The notes below the pieces were generated by a model. That model was not told the DNA's origin and ran no database searches. It worked only from the letters and a program-made list of their open reading frames with translations. From Impatiens glandulifera (taxonomy: Eukaryota; Streptophyta; Magnoliopsida; Ericales; Balsaminaceae), in NCBI RefSeq assembly GCF_907164915.1, contig NC_061866.1, positions 44,146,320 through 44,210,319 of the forward strand: a stretch of DNA of 64,000 nucleotides, in the 5' to 3' direction. The position numbers were made by a program, and so were the translations under genes. The first letter of the stretch is position 1; each line of letters begins with the position of its first letter. Positions 12,925-25,412 of this stretch are shown piece after piece.

Positions 12925-13319
12925 ATGACCATAATAACATATATTTAAAAGCAGGATAAATATAAAAATTTATTAGTATTGATTAGTTGGGTAAATATTG
13001 TTTACGTTTTTAAAGAAAAATTATCAATTTCTTTAGTTACCCTTCATATAATTTTTTTTATCATACTTGTTATTAAAATATTAAACAAAGGTAAACATTT
13101 TGAGAATCTCTTATTTGATTGTTCATAATAGACCATCTTTTAATTGAAAAATACAAAAAAAAATAAAATTAAAAGACATGAAAATAGAATAACTATTGAA
13201 ATCAATTATAATATGTTAGAAAAAAAATCACTATTATTTTTTATAGAAAATATGTCATATTTAATCAAATGACTGCATAACTAAAGGACTTGATATAATA
13301 TTTTTTTAAAATATTTATT

Positions 13320-13805
13320 TGATATTTTAATTTAATTTTAAAATAATAAAATATTTTAAAATTATGATTTTTTTAATAAAATTAATAATTATAATATATG
13401 TAATTATATTTATAATATATTTTATTTAAAATAAATATTAATTTATAATATAATATTTTAAATATTAATTTTATCTTAACAAAAAAAATATTTTATTTAG
13501 TTAGAATATTCCTAAATTGTTATATCATTAACAAATTAAGAATATTATACAACAATTTAGGAATATTATAATATAATTATTTTTTTTTATAATATAAATT
13601 TGATATTTTAACTTAATAATTTTATTAAAATAACAATTAAAATTATATATAATTAAATTTATAATATATTTTATTTAAAATAATCAGTAAAATATTATTT
13701 TATAAATAATATAAAATTTCAAATATTACTTTTACCTAATATATTATTTTATAATATAATATTTTAAATATTAATTTTATTTTAACAAACAATATTTTAT
13801 TGAAA
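13320..13805. repeat. Diverged AT-rich direct repeat with an internal palindrome
   Basis: Two similar AT-rich segments, about 13,381-13,500 and 13,635-13,805, share stretches such as TTTATAATATATTTTATTTA and AATATAATATTTTAAATATT. Between them (about 13,503-13,572) is a palindrome whose arms read AGAATATTCCTAAATTGTT and AACAATTTAGGAATATT. It lies just upstream of the TCTP promoter. Confidence 0.6.
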
Positions 13806-13904
13806 TAAGGAAGGAAGGACATAACTGGTATTATTAAAAAAGACGATACCCTTATTGTAATATTTACTCTGACGGCGTATTGGTACAAACCAGGAACCCT
13901 CGCC

Positions 13905-13912
13905 CTATATAA
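13905..13912 (+). promoter_or_regulatory. TATA box of the TCTP gene
   Basis: CTATATAA lies about 115 bp before the TCTP start codon. It is followed by a pyrimidine-rich leader (CCCCTCTTGCTCTCTCTAAC, about 13,937-13,956), as is usual for highly expressed translation-linked genes. The transcription start itself is not determined. Confidence 0.6.
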
Positions 13913-14028
13913 TGAGGCAAACCTCACCCTGTAAATCCCCTCTTGCTCTCTCTAACTACGGTGCCTGAAAAACCTAATTTTCTCTCTCTTCCGATTTGAA
14001 GCCATCCCTCTAGAGTTAGCCTATAATC

Positions 14029-15209
14029 ATGTTGGTCTACCAAGATTTGCTAACCGGTAATCTTTCTTTACGTTTCTTTTCGATTTGTAGATCTCTATAT
14101 TCATATCTATATACACGTGTTCTTAGATTTGTTTATGATGTCGAGAACATTGAGATCAGATTTCGATCTATGGGTTTGATTTCTTATAGATCTATGTTCA
14201 AGATTGAAACGTCCATGTTTTGGATTCGCGAATTCCGTGTTCTTATGTTTAGTTCGTTTGTTGTTATCAATTGTTAATACGTGGGTTGGGTTTATTTCGT
14301 TATGAACTGATCTGATAAGGGTTTAATCGAGGATTGAAGTTGATTTAATCATCGATTTATCCTATCTTTGAATATCATGTTTGAGGATCTGGATTTAACT
14401 TAGTTCATCGATGCTGCTGAGTATCAAATCTGTTTGATTGATAATGTTTGGTTTATGTTATAGGGGATGAGCTTCTCTCCGACTCCTTCAACTACACAGA
14501 GACCCATAATGGAGTCTTGTGGGAAGTAGAAGGAAAGGTGAGTTTTTTTTAACTATTTTAAATCTGATAACTTTTTTAAGAGTGTTTATGTATCAAAGTT
14601 TTGTTTTTGTTTCTGGTTATTGTAGTGGGTTGTCACTGGTTCAGTTGATGTGGACATTGGTGCCAACCCTTCTGCTGAAGGAGCTGGTGATGATGAAGGT
14701 GTTGATGATCAAGCAGTCAAAGTTGTCGATATTATTGACACATTCAGGCTTCAGGTTTGTTTCTATACAAATTTGACTGTTCTTAAACAAGTTTTTCTTT
14801 TTTGGGTAGAGGATGGTTTAATGAATTAAATCTTGTAATATATTCAGGAACAACCTCCTTTTGATAAGAAGCAGTTTGTTGCATACATTAAGAAGTTCAT
14901 CAAGCTGTTGACAGAAAAGCTTGATGCTGAAAAGGCAGAGGAGTTCAAGAAGAATGTTGAAGGAGCTGCCAAGTTCTTGCTCACTAAGCTTAAGGACCTT
15001 CAATTGTAAGATTCGTTATAATTGTTTGGTGTTCATAAGATTGATTGATTTGGTTTGAGATTGGTCTAATGATTGAATTTGGATCTTTCAGTTTTGTTGG
15101 GGAGAGCATGCATGATGATGCCACTTTGGTGTTTGCTTACTACAAGGAGGGTGCCACCAACCCAACATTTATTTACTTTGGTCATGCTTTGAAGGAAGTC
15201 AAGTGTTAA
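14029..15209 (+). CDS. TCTP: Translationally controlled tumour protein (TCTP)
   Basis: Five exons: 14,029-14,056, 14,464-14,537, 14,626-14,754, 14,848-15,005 and 15,092-15,209. All introns are GT-AG and the phases join cleanly. The product is 168 residues, the normal plant TCTP length. It begins [18 protein letters not shown] and contains [16 protein letters not shown], an acidic flexible loop (about 47-66), the helical region [19 protein letters not shown], and the family signature [10 protein letters not shown]. It ends with [15 protein letters not shown] is a small cytosolic protein linked to TOR signalling, growth and mitotic progression. The start codon is the conserved family start. Nothing looks broken, and the strong promoter elements and pyrimidine leader fit a highly expressed gene. 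Confidence in family and exon structure is very high. Confidence 0.97.
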
Positions 15210-15580
15210 GCTATTTATTACATTTGGGTATCCGTTTGAGAGTCGATGAACACTTTTTTTGTTTGGGTTTTAAGCTATTTTTATCTTCTTTAAGAACTTT
15301 TGCAGTATGTGACTTTGTTGAAGCTACCAGTTTACTCTGTTGGATGTTATTTATTTATGGGATTTTAGCTATTGCCATTGTTGAATCTGAAATAGACTAT
15401 AATCTTTTTGATACTTTGCTGTTTTTTTATTTGAAAAAGAACAATTTTACTGAATTGTTGATGATGGTGATGATCTCTTTTCTGCTAGTGGAAGAGAGAA
15501 TCTGATGCTTTTTAAGCAAGTGGTTGAAAGTCTCGTTTAGCGGCGTTATGTTTCATTGAATTGAGTACCTAAAAGAGAAT
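15210..15580 (+). other. Probable TCTP 3' untranslated region
   Basis: The sequence after the stop is T-rich and then merges into AT-rich intergenic DNA. An open frame at 15,203-15,505 overlaps the TCTP stop and shows no family features, so I treat it as UTR. The exact poly(A) site is unknown. Confidence 0.45.
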
Positions 15581-16870
15581 ATGCTTTTCCACTTTGTCAA
15601 TTTATGTGTATCTCACATCATTTTCAATCTTTTAAATTTTCAATTAAATTATTTCAGTTTTTAAACTATATAAATTTTAAATAATATACTTTAAAACCAA
15701 CTTTTTATTATTCTTTTTATGACATTTGTAAAAATATTTATAATTTCACTCCAAATAATATTTTATAAAATTTTATTTATATACATTTGAAGTAATAATA
15801 ATTTAAAATAAATTATTTTGAAAAAATAATTTTATTTTGATATCTTTAACTAGATAATATTAAAGATTTTATTCTCTCTCCCTCTAAAAATATATATATG
15901 TTTATTTATAATACAATATGAAAATATATAATAACTTTTTTAATATTATATAATAAATAAAAATTAATTAAATATACATTTTAATAACAAGTTTTATAAT
16001 ATAATTAATATTTTTTTTTTTAAATTGAGTATTAATAATATAATGGGCTCAAATTTTTTATTATTTATAATTGGTCAAGATTTGTATTTCTAAATTAAAT
16101 TATAAAATATTGTCAATTAAATCTGTGTAAATTTTTTTATTTACAAAATATTCTAAGTTAAAAATAATTTTATATCAAAATATTGAATGAAAATAAAAAT
16201 TAAACAATTATTTATTAAATAGGGTTGAAAAAAAGGAGATATATGATAAACCATAGCAGAATTAAAAATATTGCAAACAATTTATAATTATTGTATGTAT
16301 ATATATAATAATTATAAATATTATTTCGTTATATATTGAAATTTTACGAATTTTTTAGTTATAAATTATAATTTTTTCGATATATCAAAAATATCTAATT
16401 ATTTTTGGATCCTCTAAATGAACATTTTTTAATGTTTAAATACATTAGTCATCTTTAATTTGATTAAATATTAATATAATGCAAGTTTAAACTAAGGCAA
16501 ACATTTCCAATAATTTTTTTTTAAAATGGAATAAGTGTGAGCTATTTACAATTGAATCCAAATTGTGAGTTTAATTTTAGATTATTTATGAAATAGTTTT
16601 GAAATATATATATATATATATATATATATTATGGGCAAGGATAGAAGGTACATTTGAATCAAATAACTAATTGTCTCTCTCTTCACTAATCTCACATTCT
16701 CCTATTTATAAAACATATATTATATTATATTATATTAATTTTTACAATATTATAATTATTATATTATATTATATTAATTTTTTTATTTTATTAATTATAA
16801 TATCTATATAATAAACATATATTTATAAAACTTAAATATAATATTTCTCTGTTCGTGTTAACGTTCAAAT
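15581..16870. other. Gene-less AT-rich intergenic DNA
   Basis: No supported gene. A (TA)n tract lies at about 16,600-16,630 and TATTA-type short repeats at about 16,715-16,775. Confidence 0.6.
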
Positions 16871-16875
16871 TTTGT

Positions 16876-16992
16876 ACCTGATCTAAGTAACGAATATATA
16901 TGTTTCATTATTTTAGTTTTCTATTTTTTTTTTCACCTGATCTAAGTAACGAATATATATGTTTCATTATTCTAGTTTTCTATTTTTTTTTC
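16876..16992. repeat. 59-bp tandem duplication
   Basis: ACCTGATCTAAGTAACGAAT and the following ~40 bases occur twice in a row, starting at 16,876 and 16,935, with only a base or two changed (TTTTAG versus TTCTAG). It abuts the left arm of the large inverted repeat. Confidence 0.85.
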
Positions 16993-16994
16993 TT

Positions 16995-18316
16995 CTAAAT
17001 ATGTATAGTTCTTGATAATGTCATGGAGTATGTAGATTTGTTATAATTCTTAAATTTTAATATTACTCAAATTTTAACTATGAAGTTTCTCTGTTTCATT
17101 AGAATATGATATTTTCAAAATTTAATGACATGGAATGCTTACTATATTTATTATTTATGATAGGTTCACTGATTTCTTGTACCTCAAAATTGATATCTTG
17201 ATCTCAAGAAGAGATTATACTAATAGGGATATATTGTGATAATATCTCAAGTTTGAAAAAGTTAAAAAAAAATATCTATATCCGGTAAAAAAAAGATGCA
17301 CTTTCCATTACACACAGAGAATATCACACAAACATATCTATATTGTACCTGTCAACTCTTTACGGCGCTTGCTTCCTAGCTAGAACTCACACAAACAAAA
17401 ATGAGAACTAAGCATAGTCTTATATACCCTCCCTAGCGCACAGAGCAAGAGTAAGCTACTTTACTCGAGAAGAAGAGAAGAAGCTCAGATAAGGAAGAAT
17501 TGGTAGAAATGATCATAGGTGAAGCAAATCAAACCATATTTCAGACAAAGAAGATAAAAAACAAAACTATAGTGGCTAGGAAAGCTCCGGGCATGCATGG
17601 AGATTTCCACTCCTGTAGCTGGTTCCTCCTCCATTTCCACCTTATCAGGGTCCATAGTTAACTCGCTGGGTAAAATACCCTTTACGTCATTGATATAGGG
17701 TATTTTTTTATGCTATGCAATCTAATTAACTCGCTCCTCGCTCTTGATCTGGATAGGAAATATCAGCAGTGACATTCCCCTTAACTCTATACAAACATAT
17801 AGGAAAATGTGAAGCAATCTACCATTAAAAAAAATGTTTGATTTATTCAATTTAGAGAATTACTCTTTGAAATCTTTTACAAAATATATTTAGTTACATT
17901 TATTAGTTTTTTTTTAATAAGATAAAGAGTTTAGCACAGTGGTTTTAGATTAAAACTTGAATTTTTTATTTAGTAGACTCCATAATCTCTTCTTGAGATC
18001 AAAAGATCAATGTTGAGGTTCATGAAATCACTAGCCCTATGATAAATAAATACAGTAAACATTCCAAGCCATTAAATTTTGAAAATATCATATTCTTCAT
18101 CATTATATATTTAAGTATGATATTTATTTTATAAATTATAAATATATATGCATTATTAAAATTATAAACAAATCTAAAAGAAAACATAATACATAATTAA
18201 AGAAACAAAGAAACTTCATGGTTAAAATTTGAACAATATTAAAAATTTAAGAACTATAGCAAATCTAAATATTCCATTACAATATCAAGAATATAGCAGA
18301 TCTAGAAAAAAAAAAA
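16995..18316. repeat. Large imperfect inverted repeat (foldback-type structure)
   Basis: The left arm (about 16,995-17,217) and the reverse complement of the right arm (about 17,985-18,316) share long blocks: TTTTCAAAATTTAATG, CATGAAGTTTCT-like text and TTGATCTCAAGAAGAGATTA. The right arm has about 100 bp extra in the middle. The centre (about 17,220-17,980) is different, less AT-rich, and has no recognised gene. It could be a MULE or foldback element; I found no target duplication. Confidence 0.7.
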
Positions 18317-19131
18317 AGACTGACAAATACAAGATCTGAACTTGGATCTGAGAGTTTTAGGTCACCAGAAAGTATTGTCTTCTGAAACATTAATTTCTAA
18401 GTTTCTATTATTACCCATCTTTTATTATTATTATTTTTTTTTAATTTTAGAAATCTAACAAGACCAATCATAGTCATGTCCCTACCTTCATAAGACAGAT
18501 ACCTATTTAACACTGGAACTAAACTAGTCGGTTTCAAATTTAGTATATTTTTGTATTTTTGAGCTTAAAAGGTACAATATTACATAAAGAAGCTTTTGTA
18601 ATGTAATGGAATAATAATAAACCAATACACATTTTGCAAATTCGATATAAGCATTGACCATTGAACTGAATCTACGGTTCAGTATAACAATCACCATCAT
18701 GTTTCTTAAACTTTAACCTAATGTCAAAGCAGATAACTTCATCAATCACCCACTTCATCATGTTCCTTATTAGCTGGGAAATAAGGTAACTGTTTGCAGA
18801 TCATATTCCATCTCTCATTTAGCCTAGGTACTATGTCAAACAACTTTTTTTTTTTCAAAATCACCCACTTCGGACATACCATGAAAATGCAGTTCTTATT
18901 GTATTTCCATTTTAACCTAATAAAAATTTTCAACTTGTAGCAAAAAAGGTGAAAAAATAAACAGTCAGACAAAAAAAAGTATGTATCAACCTACATTGCC
19001 TAAGTTTTTCCTTACCTGCAAGACCTGCAACAAGTCAATCTATACACAAACCAATAATCCAAGCCAATATGCAGCAGGTAAGTGAACAAAGCAAGAAAGG
19101 GTATCTTTGTCTGTAACCATTGCCATAACCG
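18317..19131. other. Intergenic DNA and 3' flank of the SUMO protease gene
   Basis: AT-rich sequence with no supported gene. The last few hundred bases probably include the 3' UTR of the minus-strand gene that ends at 19,132. An open frame at 18,742-18,972 has no family features. Confidence 0.45.
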
Positions 19132-22100
19132 TCACTCAGCTTTCAATCGTAAAATCTCCTTTACAGTTCTAAGCCGAAAATATGGCATATGTTCCTACAA
19201 TGATAGATACAGAAATCAGGCAGGGACTTTCTAAACAAACCAGCGATGAAATTCGGGACAAGATAAACAAGAAACAAAATCAACAAGGAAATATCACACA
19301 AAAAAATGGATGCAAAATGTTGCAAGTTCATATTACTTACCTGTTTGAAACTGAGTCCTAGATCTCTGCTGTAGAAGTCTACATACTTGATCATAAACAT
19401 ACCACAATCATACCTATAAAAACAGACGATTAACTACAACATTAAGGAATATATCTCACAGATATCCATAACTTGCCAAAAAAAATTGCATTCAACATAA
19501 CAGTATACAGACCCGTTTTCCTGTGCAGGATGGTTCTTGACAAATTCTTTCTGCCACTTACTAACATCAATGACTTGTCCACTCTTTTCCTTCACCTCAT
19601 CCACATAGTACTTCGCCTGCAAAGAACCATTATTGAAGGAGACAGATTGTTGCATCATTAAGCTGCATTTTTTATTTAAATTGTTGCCCATTTGGAAACA
19701 CTTTCAATCATGTTGAATATGTCCATGTCTGGATTTGGGCGAAAAAACGTCGACAAATTTATTAACATATATCTAACTAAGTTATTTTTCAGAATATTAT
19801 CTCATCTAAATCAATATCCAGATGAGATATTAGACAGTAAAAAAGGGTGTACAAGGAAATTTATTGATGAAAAAGTTGATTAGTTGGGGTTAAATGACTA
19901 AAATATTGTATTTAGTATTGAAAATGTTATAAGAGTAAAGTAATTTGGTATTTAGGTTGATGATTTGAATGATATATTTATCAAACAAGGCCCAAGACAT
20001 TGTTCATAAGACTAGAATTGAATTTAAATAATAATAAGAACACCATACTTTGGTGAAATCTTACCACATCCAGATATAATTCCTACAGTGCCCTAGTTAT
20101 CAATTCTTCATCAAAAGTCATGGAAATTATTGACATCAAACCTTACTTTTTTATTGAATATTTCCATTTAAAGAAACTTTGTCAGTTGAAACATAAACTG
20201 AAACATAAACATACTTTGTCAGATATGAAGAGAAAGAAATGCAAGAGTGTTTGCAAAGACAAAATGAAATGAAGAAGAGATATGGAAGGCGGTTTAACAC
20301 CTGTGGAATTGTGCAAAGTAGATTTCTGAGTAAAAGTCCAAACACAAACCAAAACTGGTTGATTTGCAAAGTGTGGGGAATGAATCTAGAAAGAATGCTA
20401 ATTAGAGAACAAAGAAGAAACCCACTAGGGTAGCTCAAGTGGAAAGAATCTTGTCTATGAGATCAAAGGTATTGAGTTCGATTCCCACTAAGAACGCTTT
20501 AAGTTGAGGTGGGTATTTTGTGCTAGCATCCAAAATTTCAAAAAAAAAGGAGGAAGATGGAGGAACAGACCTGAGACAAAGATCTGCTTTGAATTTGAAA
20601 TGTAATTTCTGTTTGTTAGGATGCCTTTTAAGATTGTTTAGAAAACATCTTTAAATTTAATAAAAGGTTAATATTTTCTAAAAAAAACAAAAGCATAACG
20701 GGTATGCCAATAATTAGCTACTACTACAAAACTAGCAATTCCTACCAGTTTTTTCAGCACTTGTGAGTCAGTTCCTCCGAGTGAATCGATGTACTGGAAT
20801 TTCTGGTCCTTTTTATTGATAACTGCTAAGCACCAATGTATTTCTTTGTGCACAGGAACAAATATCTGAAATATAGTTTCAAACTTAAATTGAGAAGAAC
20901 AAGTCATAATAAATGGTAGAAAATGAAAGTGGAAATTCAGAGTCTTACTTTGTCACAATCAACAAGCTGGTACCCAAGCTTCCTTTGAGTAGTCCATCTA
21001 CCAAGAGACTTTAAATCACTGGAAGTCCTTGCATTTGCTAACTGAACAAACAAAATTATCGTGTTAAAAGATGTTATAATAAGCTGAACTTGATTAAACA
21101 ATGCTTGGCCAGTATTTATGCAGAGAAAAAAAGGACTTCAAACTTTGTTTTTTCAAATGTTAAAGTTTGTAAGAATCAATTTCCGGAACTTGCTTTGAAG
21201 GCAACTTCTTTCAATATAGAGCGAAAAAAGTAAAAGAAATGGGGAAAAGGAAAAGCATCTACATCATGCTATATAACCTTCATCATTAAAGTCAAAATCA
21301 CTTAACTCCAAAACAACTCGAGCATTTTCATCCGAAAAGCCAAATGAACAAAAATCATCATATTTTCCAATCTTCCTCTGTTCAACAAGAACCTGATGCA
21401 GAAGGGATACTAGGGTTCCGAAGGGCCAATCAAAGTACGAAACATTAATAGTATTAGGGTTATATATTTAATTATTGTTATTTATTTTAATTAATTATTA
21501 GGATAGTATTTATCTTTTCAAATTATTATGGTAATAGTTACCTTTCCAGTTTCTTAGTCAAAAGCTGTAATATATTCCAATGTGTAAGAATAATACAATT
21601 TGGTTCGTAAAGTAGACCAACATTTGAGATAAAGTTTTTCTTTGAAACCAAACAGGCTTAAAGAAGCTATTGTCGACACAAAAGCCATAAGCTGCATTGA
21701 AGGCCCCTAAATTTGTCTGTTTTACCTTTCCAATTTATTATGTATCTTTCCAAATTAGTAGGATATTAGTTACCTTTCCAGTTTAAGATTAGACTAGTAT
21801 AAGACCATACCTAAGTTGTACCCTTGTACATTATTGTCAATCTAATCACCAAAGATAGTCTTCTAGAATAACTTTTAATTCACTTGTACCCTTGTAATGA
21901 AAAAATTTAAAATTGTAAGTGGTTGTGGGCATGTTAGATTCAGTTTTCATTTTTATTTCACTATCATAGAAGCAAAGCAATGTCTGTTTTGCTCTTTTAC
22001 GTCATGGAATGAAATTACAAAAGAATCTATACTTCTCTTCTCGAGTTCTCTTGGATTTCCATCCCTTTTTCTTGAAATTACAACCCTAGAGTTTGAACTC

Positions 22101-24067
22101 TAACAAAACATTCTTCCACTTGTATATCGAAATCGACTTGAAAAGACTTGTCACTAAGCCTATTACTCCATGTCCTTTTACTCCTACATGATCTAAGCTT
22201 CTCAATCATATCAAATTGAAGTCTGTGTTGATTAAGGCTTCAAACCTTGATATGCAAAAGACCACCATTTCTTACAACTAATATTTCACTTAATTATCAC
22301 CTAAAATAAATAGAGATGGAATATTTCCTTGGATGTATATTTGTGTAAGGCAAAACAAGTTTAGAAACAAAAGAACCAGAGTGTTGAGACTTCATTTGAC
22401 ACGTCATTTAACAGCTAGGACTTTTTTTAAGAAACTTTCGACAAAACTTGAAGAACACGCAAGTATCAAACCATGCACAACTAGAACTTAAATGCAATAA
22501 ATAAAACGTCACCTTCTTATAAAAGAAGGTATTGAAGAAATGGCACTTCAAGAACTTTCCCGGCTCCCTCTTTTCTCTTTCTTTCAGTAATTCGAGGTAC
22601 AAATTTATGACCTATAAAAGAGAACATACACTTGACTATGATCAGATAAACTGCACAAACCAGACAGCTCTTTAGCCCTATCGATAAGTTTTCGCAATTT
22701 AATCAAAGATAATAGATCGTTCATATAGGGAAATTGTGGAAGAAAAAAAATACAATCTACGTACACTTTTTGTCTTCCCAAGCAAGGCTCATTTATGTAT
22801 GTCATTCATTAGTTTTTCAATCATTTATGCTTTCAGTGGGTATTATCTATATACTGAAATCTCCTTGTAATAGTTAGATCAGCCAAATATATAAAGAAAA
22901 TCTTCTTCTCTTCAAAATACAATAAGGAGATCGAACTCAGTACCTCGTCATTCAACCATTTCTCCGGTCTCAAGCATTGTAATATGTCTCCAGTGATCAC
23001 ATTGTTAGAGGCATGAATCACCAATACATTCCTCCTATAAATTCAATTATAAAGCGACTAATCAATCATTTCAAAATGAAAATTCTTAAAGAAGACGACA
23101 GATTTATCAGCCCATACCTGTTGGAACTAGAGAGGGCAGCTTGTACCTCAGCCTCTTCTTCCTTGGTAAGAGGAACAAAAGCTTCTCTGATAGTGCAAGT
23201 AATTATTTCCTTGAAAATTCAAACCATATCAGCATATATACACTATATCCAGCTATACAGAATTAAGGTAAGATTTTAATTAACCTCTTCCTGCTCCACT
23301 TTCTTCACTGGACGCAGTAACTGCAATTTAGCTCGGAGACTCTCATGATCTTCAATTTGGACACTCAAACTACTAAGTCTCCTATTCCTTTTTTCAGCTG
23401 TGTCCAGTAATTTCTTGTGAAATGGAATAAGGGAACCATCCAAGTCTCGGTCAATTGAAAGTGATTGCATTAAGTTCTCTGCAGATTCAACCTTCAAATT
23501 CAAATTTTCATCCAGGGTCTTCTCATCTAAAAGATGAATAATAGGCTTAACCCCATTATCCTGTTCCGAAATCCCCAGCCTCCTTTCTCCTCCATCTTTA
23601 ACAACCTGAACCTCATCAACCTTTGAATCCTCAAAGACATCATCTTTAACAGTCTCATCATCAATATCTATAACTTCTTTATCCTTTCTCAAGTACCGTA
23701 AACTCTGAAGAGCATCAATCTTGGATCGATCATAATTGGATCTCAGGACATTTTCCGTGACGTCCACTTTGTGGGTCAGACCAGAAGAACTCCCTCTTGA
23801 CTCTAATTTGGAAGAGTGATGAAACCCATATCTACTTGTTCTACAAGGAGCGTGAACTTCTCTCTTCAGCCGATTTACCGGTTCTGGGTACCTGTATATC
23901 CTCAAAGGTGATGTTTTCGGCAAGAACAATTGATCAGAGTTGTGAAGCAAGAACGGCGACGAGAGCTTGGGCTTCTTTACAATGTGGGTATCAGCGAAAT
24001 CGAACGGAGATTTTATACTCGAAGTACAGTAATCCCCACGCTTTCTGTTGCTAGTAAAAGCACCCAT
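19132..24067 (-). CDS. ESD4: ESD4/ULP1-like SUMO protease
   Basis: Nine exons on the minus strand: 24,067-23,285, 23,209-23,118, 23,034-22,944, 22,611-22,513, 21,041-20,949, 20,865-20,746, 19,616-19,513, 19,413-19,341 and 19,194-19,132. All junctions are GT-AG with consistent phase, giving 505 residues (Arabidopsis ESD4 is similar). The start MGAFTSNRKRGDY matches the family start, so the upstream in-frame Met codons are not used. The N-terminal half is the variable regulatory region with the conserved patch RYPEPVNRLKREVHAPCR. The C-terminal C48 peptidase domain (about 270-505) has the catalytic residues His396 (EIHWCLAV), Asp413 (QYIDSLGG) and Cys464 (NGYDCGMF). The product should mature SUMO and remove it from substrates, at the nucleus or nuclear envelope. 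A long intron 4 and intron 6 host repeats, but the coding frame is intact. Confidence 0.95.
19860..20000. mobile_element. MITE end of the TCAAACAAGGCCTAAGA family in ESD4 intron 6
   Basis: The sequence TCAAACAAGGCCCAAGA at 19,981-19,997 matches a terminal motif found at four other places in the window. The preceding ~120 bp (GACTAAAATATTGTATTTAGTATTGAAAA-type text) resembles the copy in the BTB gene intron at 30.8 kb. Only one end is clear. Confidence 0.45.
20427..20550 (+). mobile_element. tRNA-derived SINE in ESD4 intron 6
   Basis: It has a polymerase III A-box-like sequence TAGCTCAAGTGG and a B-box-like GAGTTCGATTCCC about 35 bp further on, then TTTTGTGCTAGC and an A-rich tail near 20,540. 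The same TTGTGCTAG 3' motif occurs in two other SINEs at about 29.1 and 29.3 kb. It is inserted opposite to the host gene direction. Flanking duplications were not clear. Confidence 0.75.
21042..22512. other. Long intron 4 of the ESD4-like gene
   Basis: 1,471 bp between splice donor 22,512 and acceptor 21,042. It is AT-rich and has a repeated TTAGTTACCTTTCCAGTTT-type phrase (about 21,535 and 21,765). I see no exon or RNA gene in it. Confidence 0.6.
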
Positions 24068-24349
24068 GAGTTCAATCATGAGAATGAGTAGCAACAGCAG
24101 ACGGGGAAATCATCTAATGGGTTCCATTTACAGTAGATATCTGGTTTGAGAGTGAGTAGAAGCAGCAGGCGGCTTTCCTAAATGTAAACAGAAATCGGGT
24201 TTTGGGAGAAATTAGGGTTTTTAATTTCACCAAATGTAAGGAGGAATGGGAAGCTTGATCTTTGAAACTACGTGGCGAATGATGAAATCCCATCCGAAGT
24301 AGGAAAGTTTGAATCAAGAGATTCTTTACAGCAACCTCTGAAGAACATC

Positions 24350-25361
24350 AACTATAAATTGGAACTATTTTTTCATTCAAATTCTTCAATAAAATAATAT
24401 ATATATATCTTTCAACTTTCAACATCACCCACTTTTTTTTTCAATTAGAATTTAGTGCAATTTTTCACAAATGAATTAATTTGCAGGTTACTAAATATTC
24501 ATATTAACCTAATAATTTGTTAAAATAATGCTAAAAATAATAATAATAAAAAGTATAAATATATAATAAAAATTAATTATGAGATGATGGTAATTGTTTG
24601 AAATAATTAGTAATAATTGAGAAACTTTCTAAATATTCAAACATAAGGAGATGATTAGAATTCATTTCAAAAAGTGTTATGTCAATTAAAAGTTTGAGAA
24701 TTTTTTCATAATCAACTAATATTTCATAATCTATAAATAGGCAACCATCCATCCATTTGTTAGTAAGAGGTGGTTTTCATATGAAATAAGTGATTTATTG
24801 ATGCCATATTGAGAAACTATCTTTTTATTTTATAAGATTTTTTTTTTTTAAAAAATTGCACTTATTTTTTAATTAATCTTGACAAATTATTATTATTAAG
24901 GTTGTGAAAAAAAAATGGAATACCAATAACTGAACCAATAGTTTTTAACATGTTTTTTATTGGTTAAACGGTTCGGTTTTTTTTTAACTATTTTTCTATC
25001 GATTTAACTGGTAAAAAGATAATAATTTAATTATATATTTATATTAGTTATTTTTTAAATATTAAGTATTTAATAATTTAAATAGAATTATTTTTAAAAA
25101 ATAAATTATAGTTTATATAAAATTATAAAACATCTTAAACAAATTTAATACTTATTAAATAAAAATTGAATTACTGATTTTCGTTTAAACCCGATTAATC
25201 GATCAAAATAGGTAGAACCAGAACCGATAAAATTGATACTAACAAACCGAATTTAACCACTAATTGATTGAACATCCGTAATTATAACTATTAATTCAAT
25301 ATAAAGTGTTTAAAAAAAGAAAGAAAAAAAGCAATACAATCAAAATAACATTTATCATCAA

Positions 25362-25412
<51 letters not shown>

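Noticed and set aside
14029..14277. Continuous frame running from TCTP exon 1 into intron 1
   Set aside because: A strong GT donor at 14,057 and the conserved exon 2 sequence show that it is an intron.
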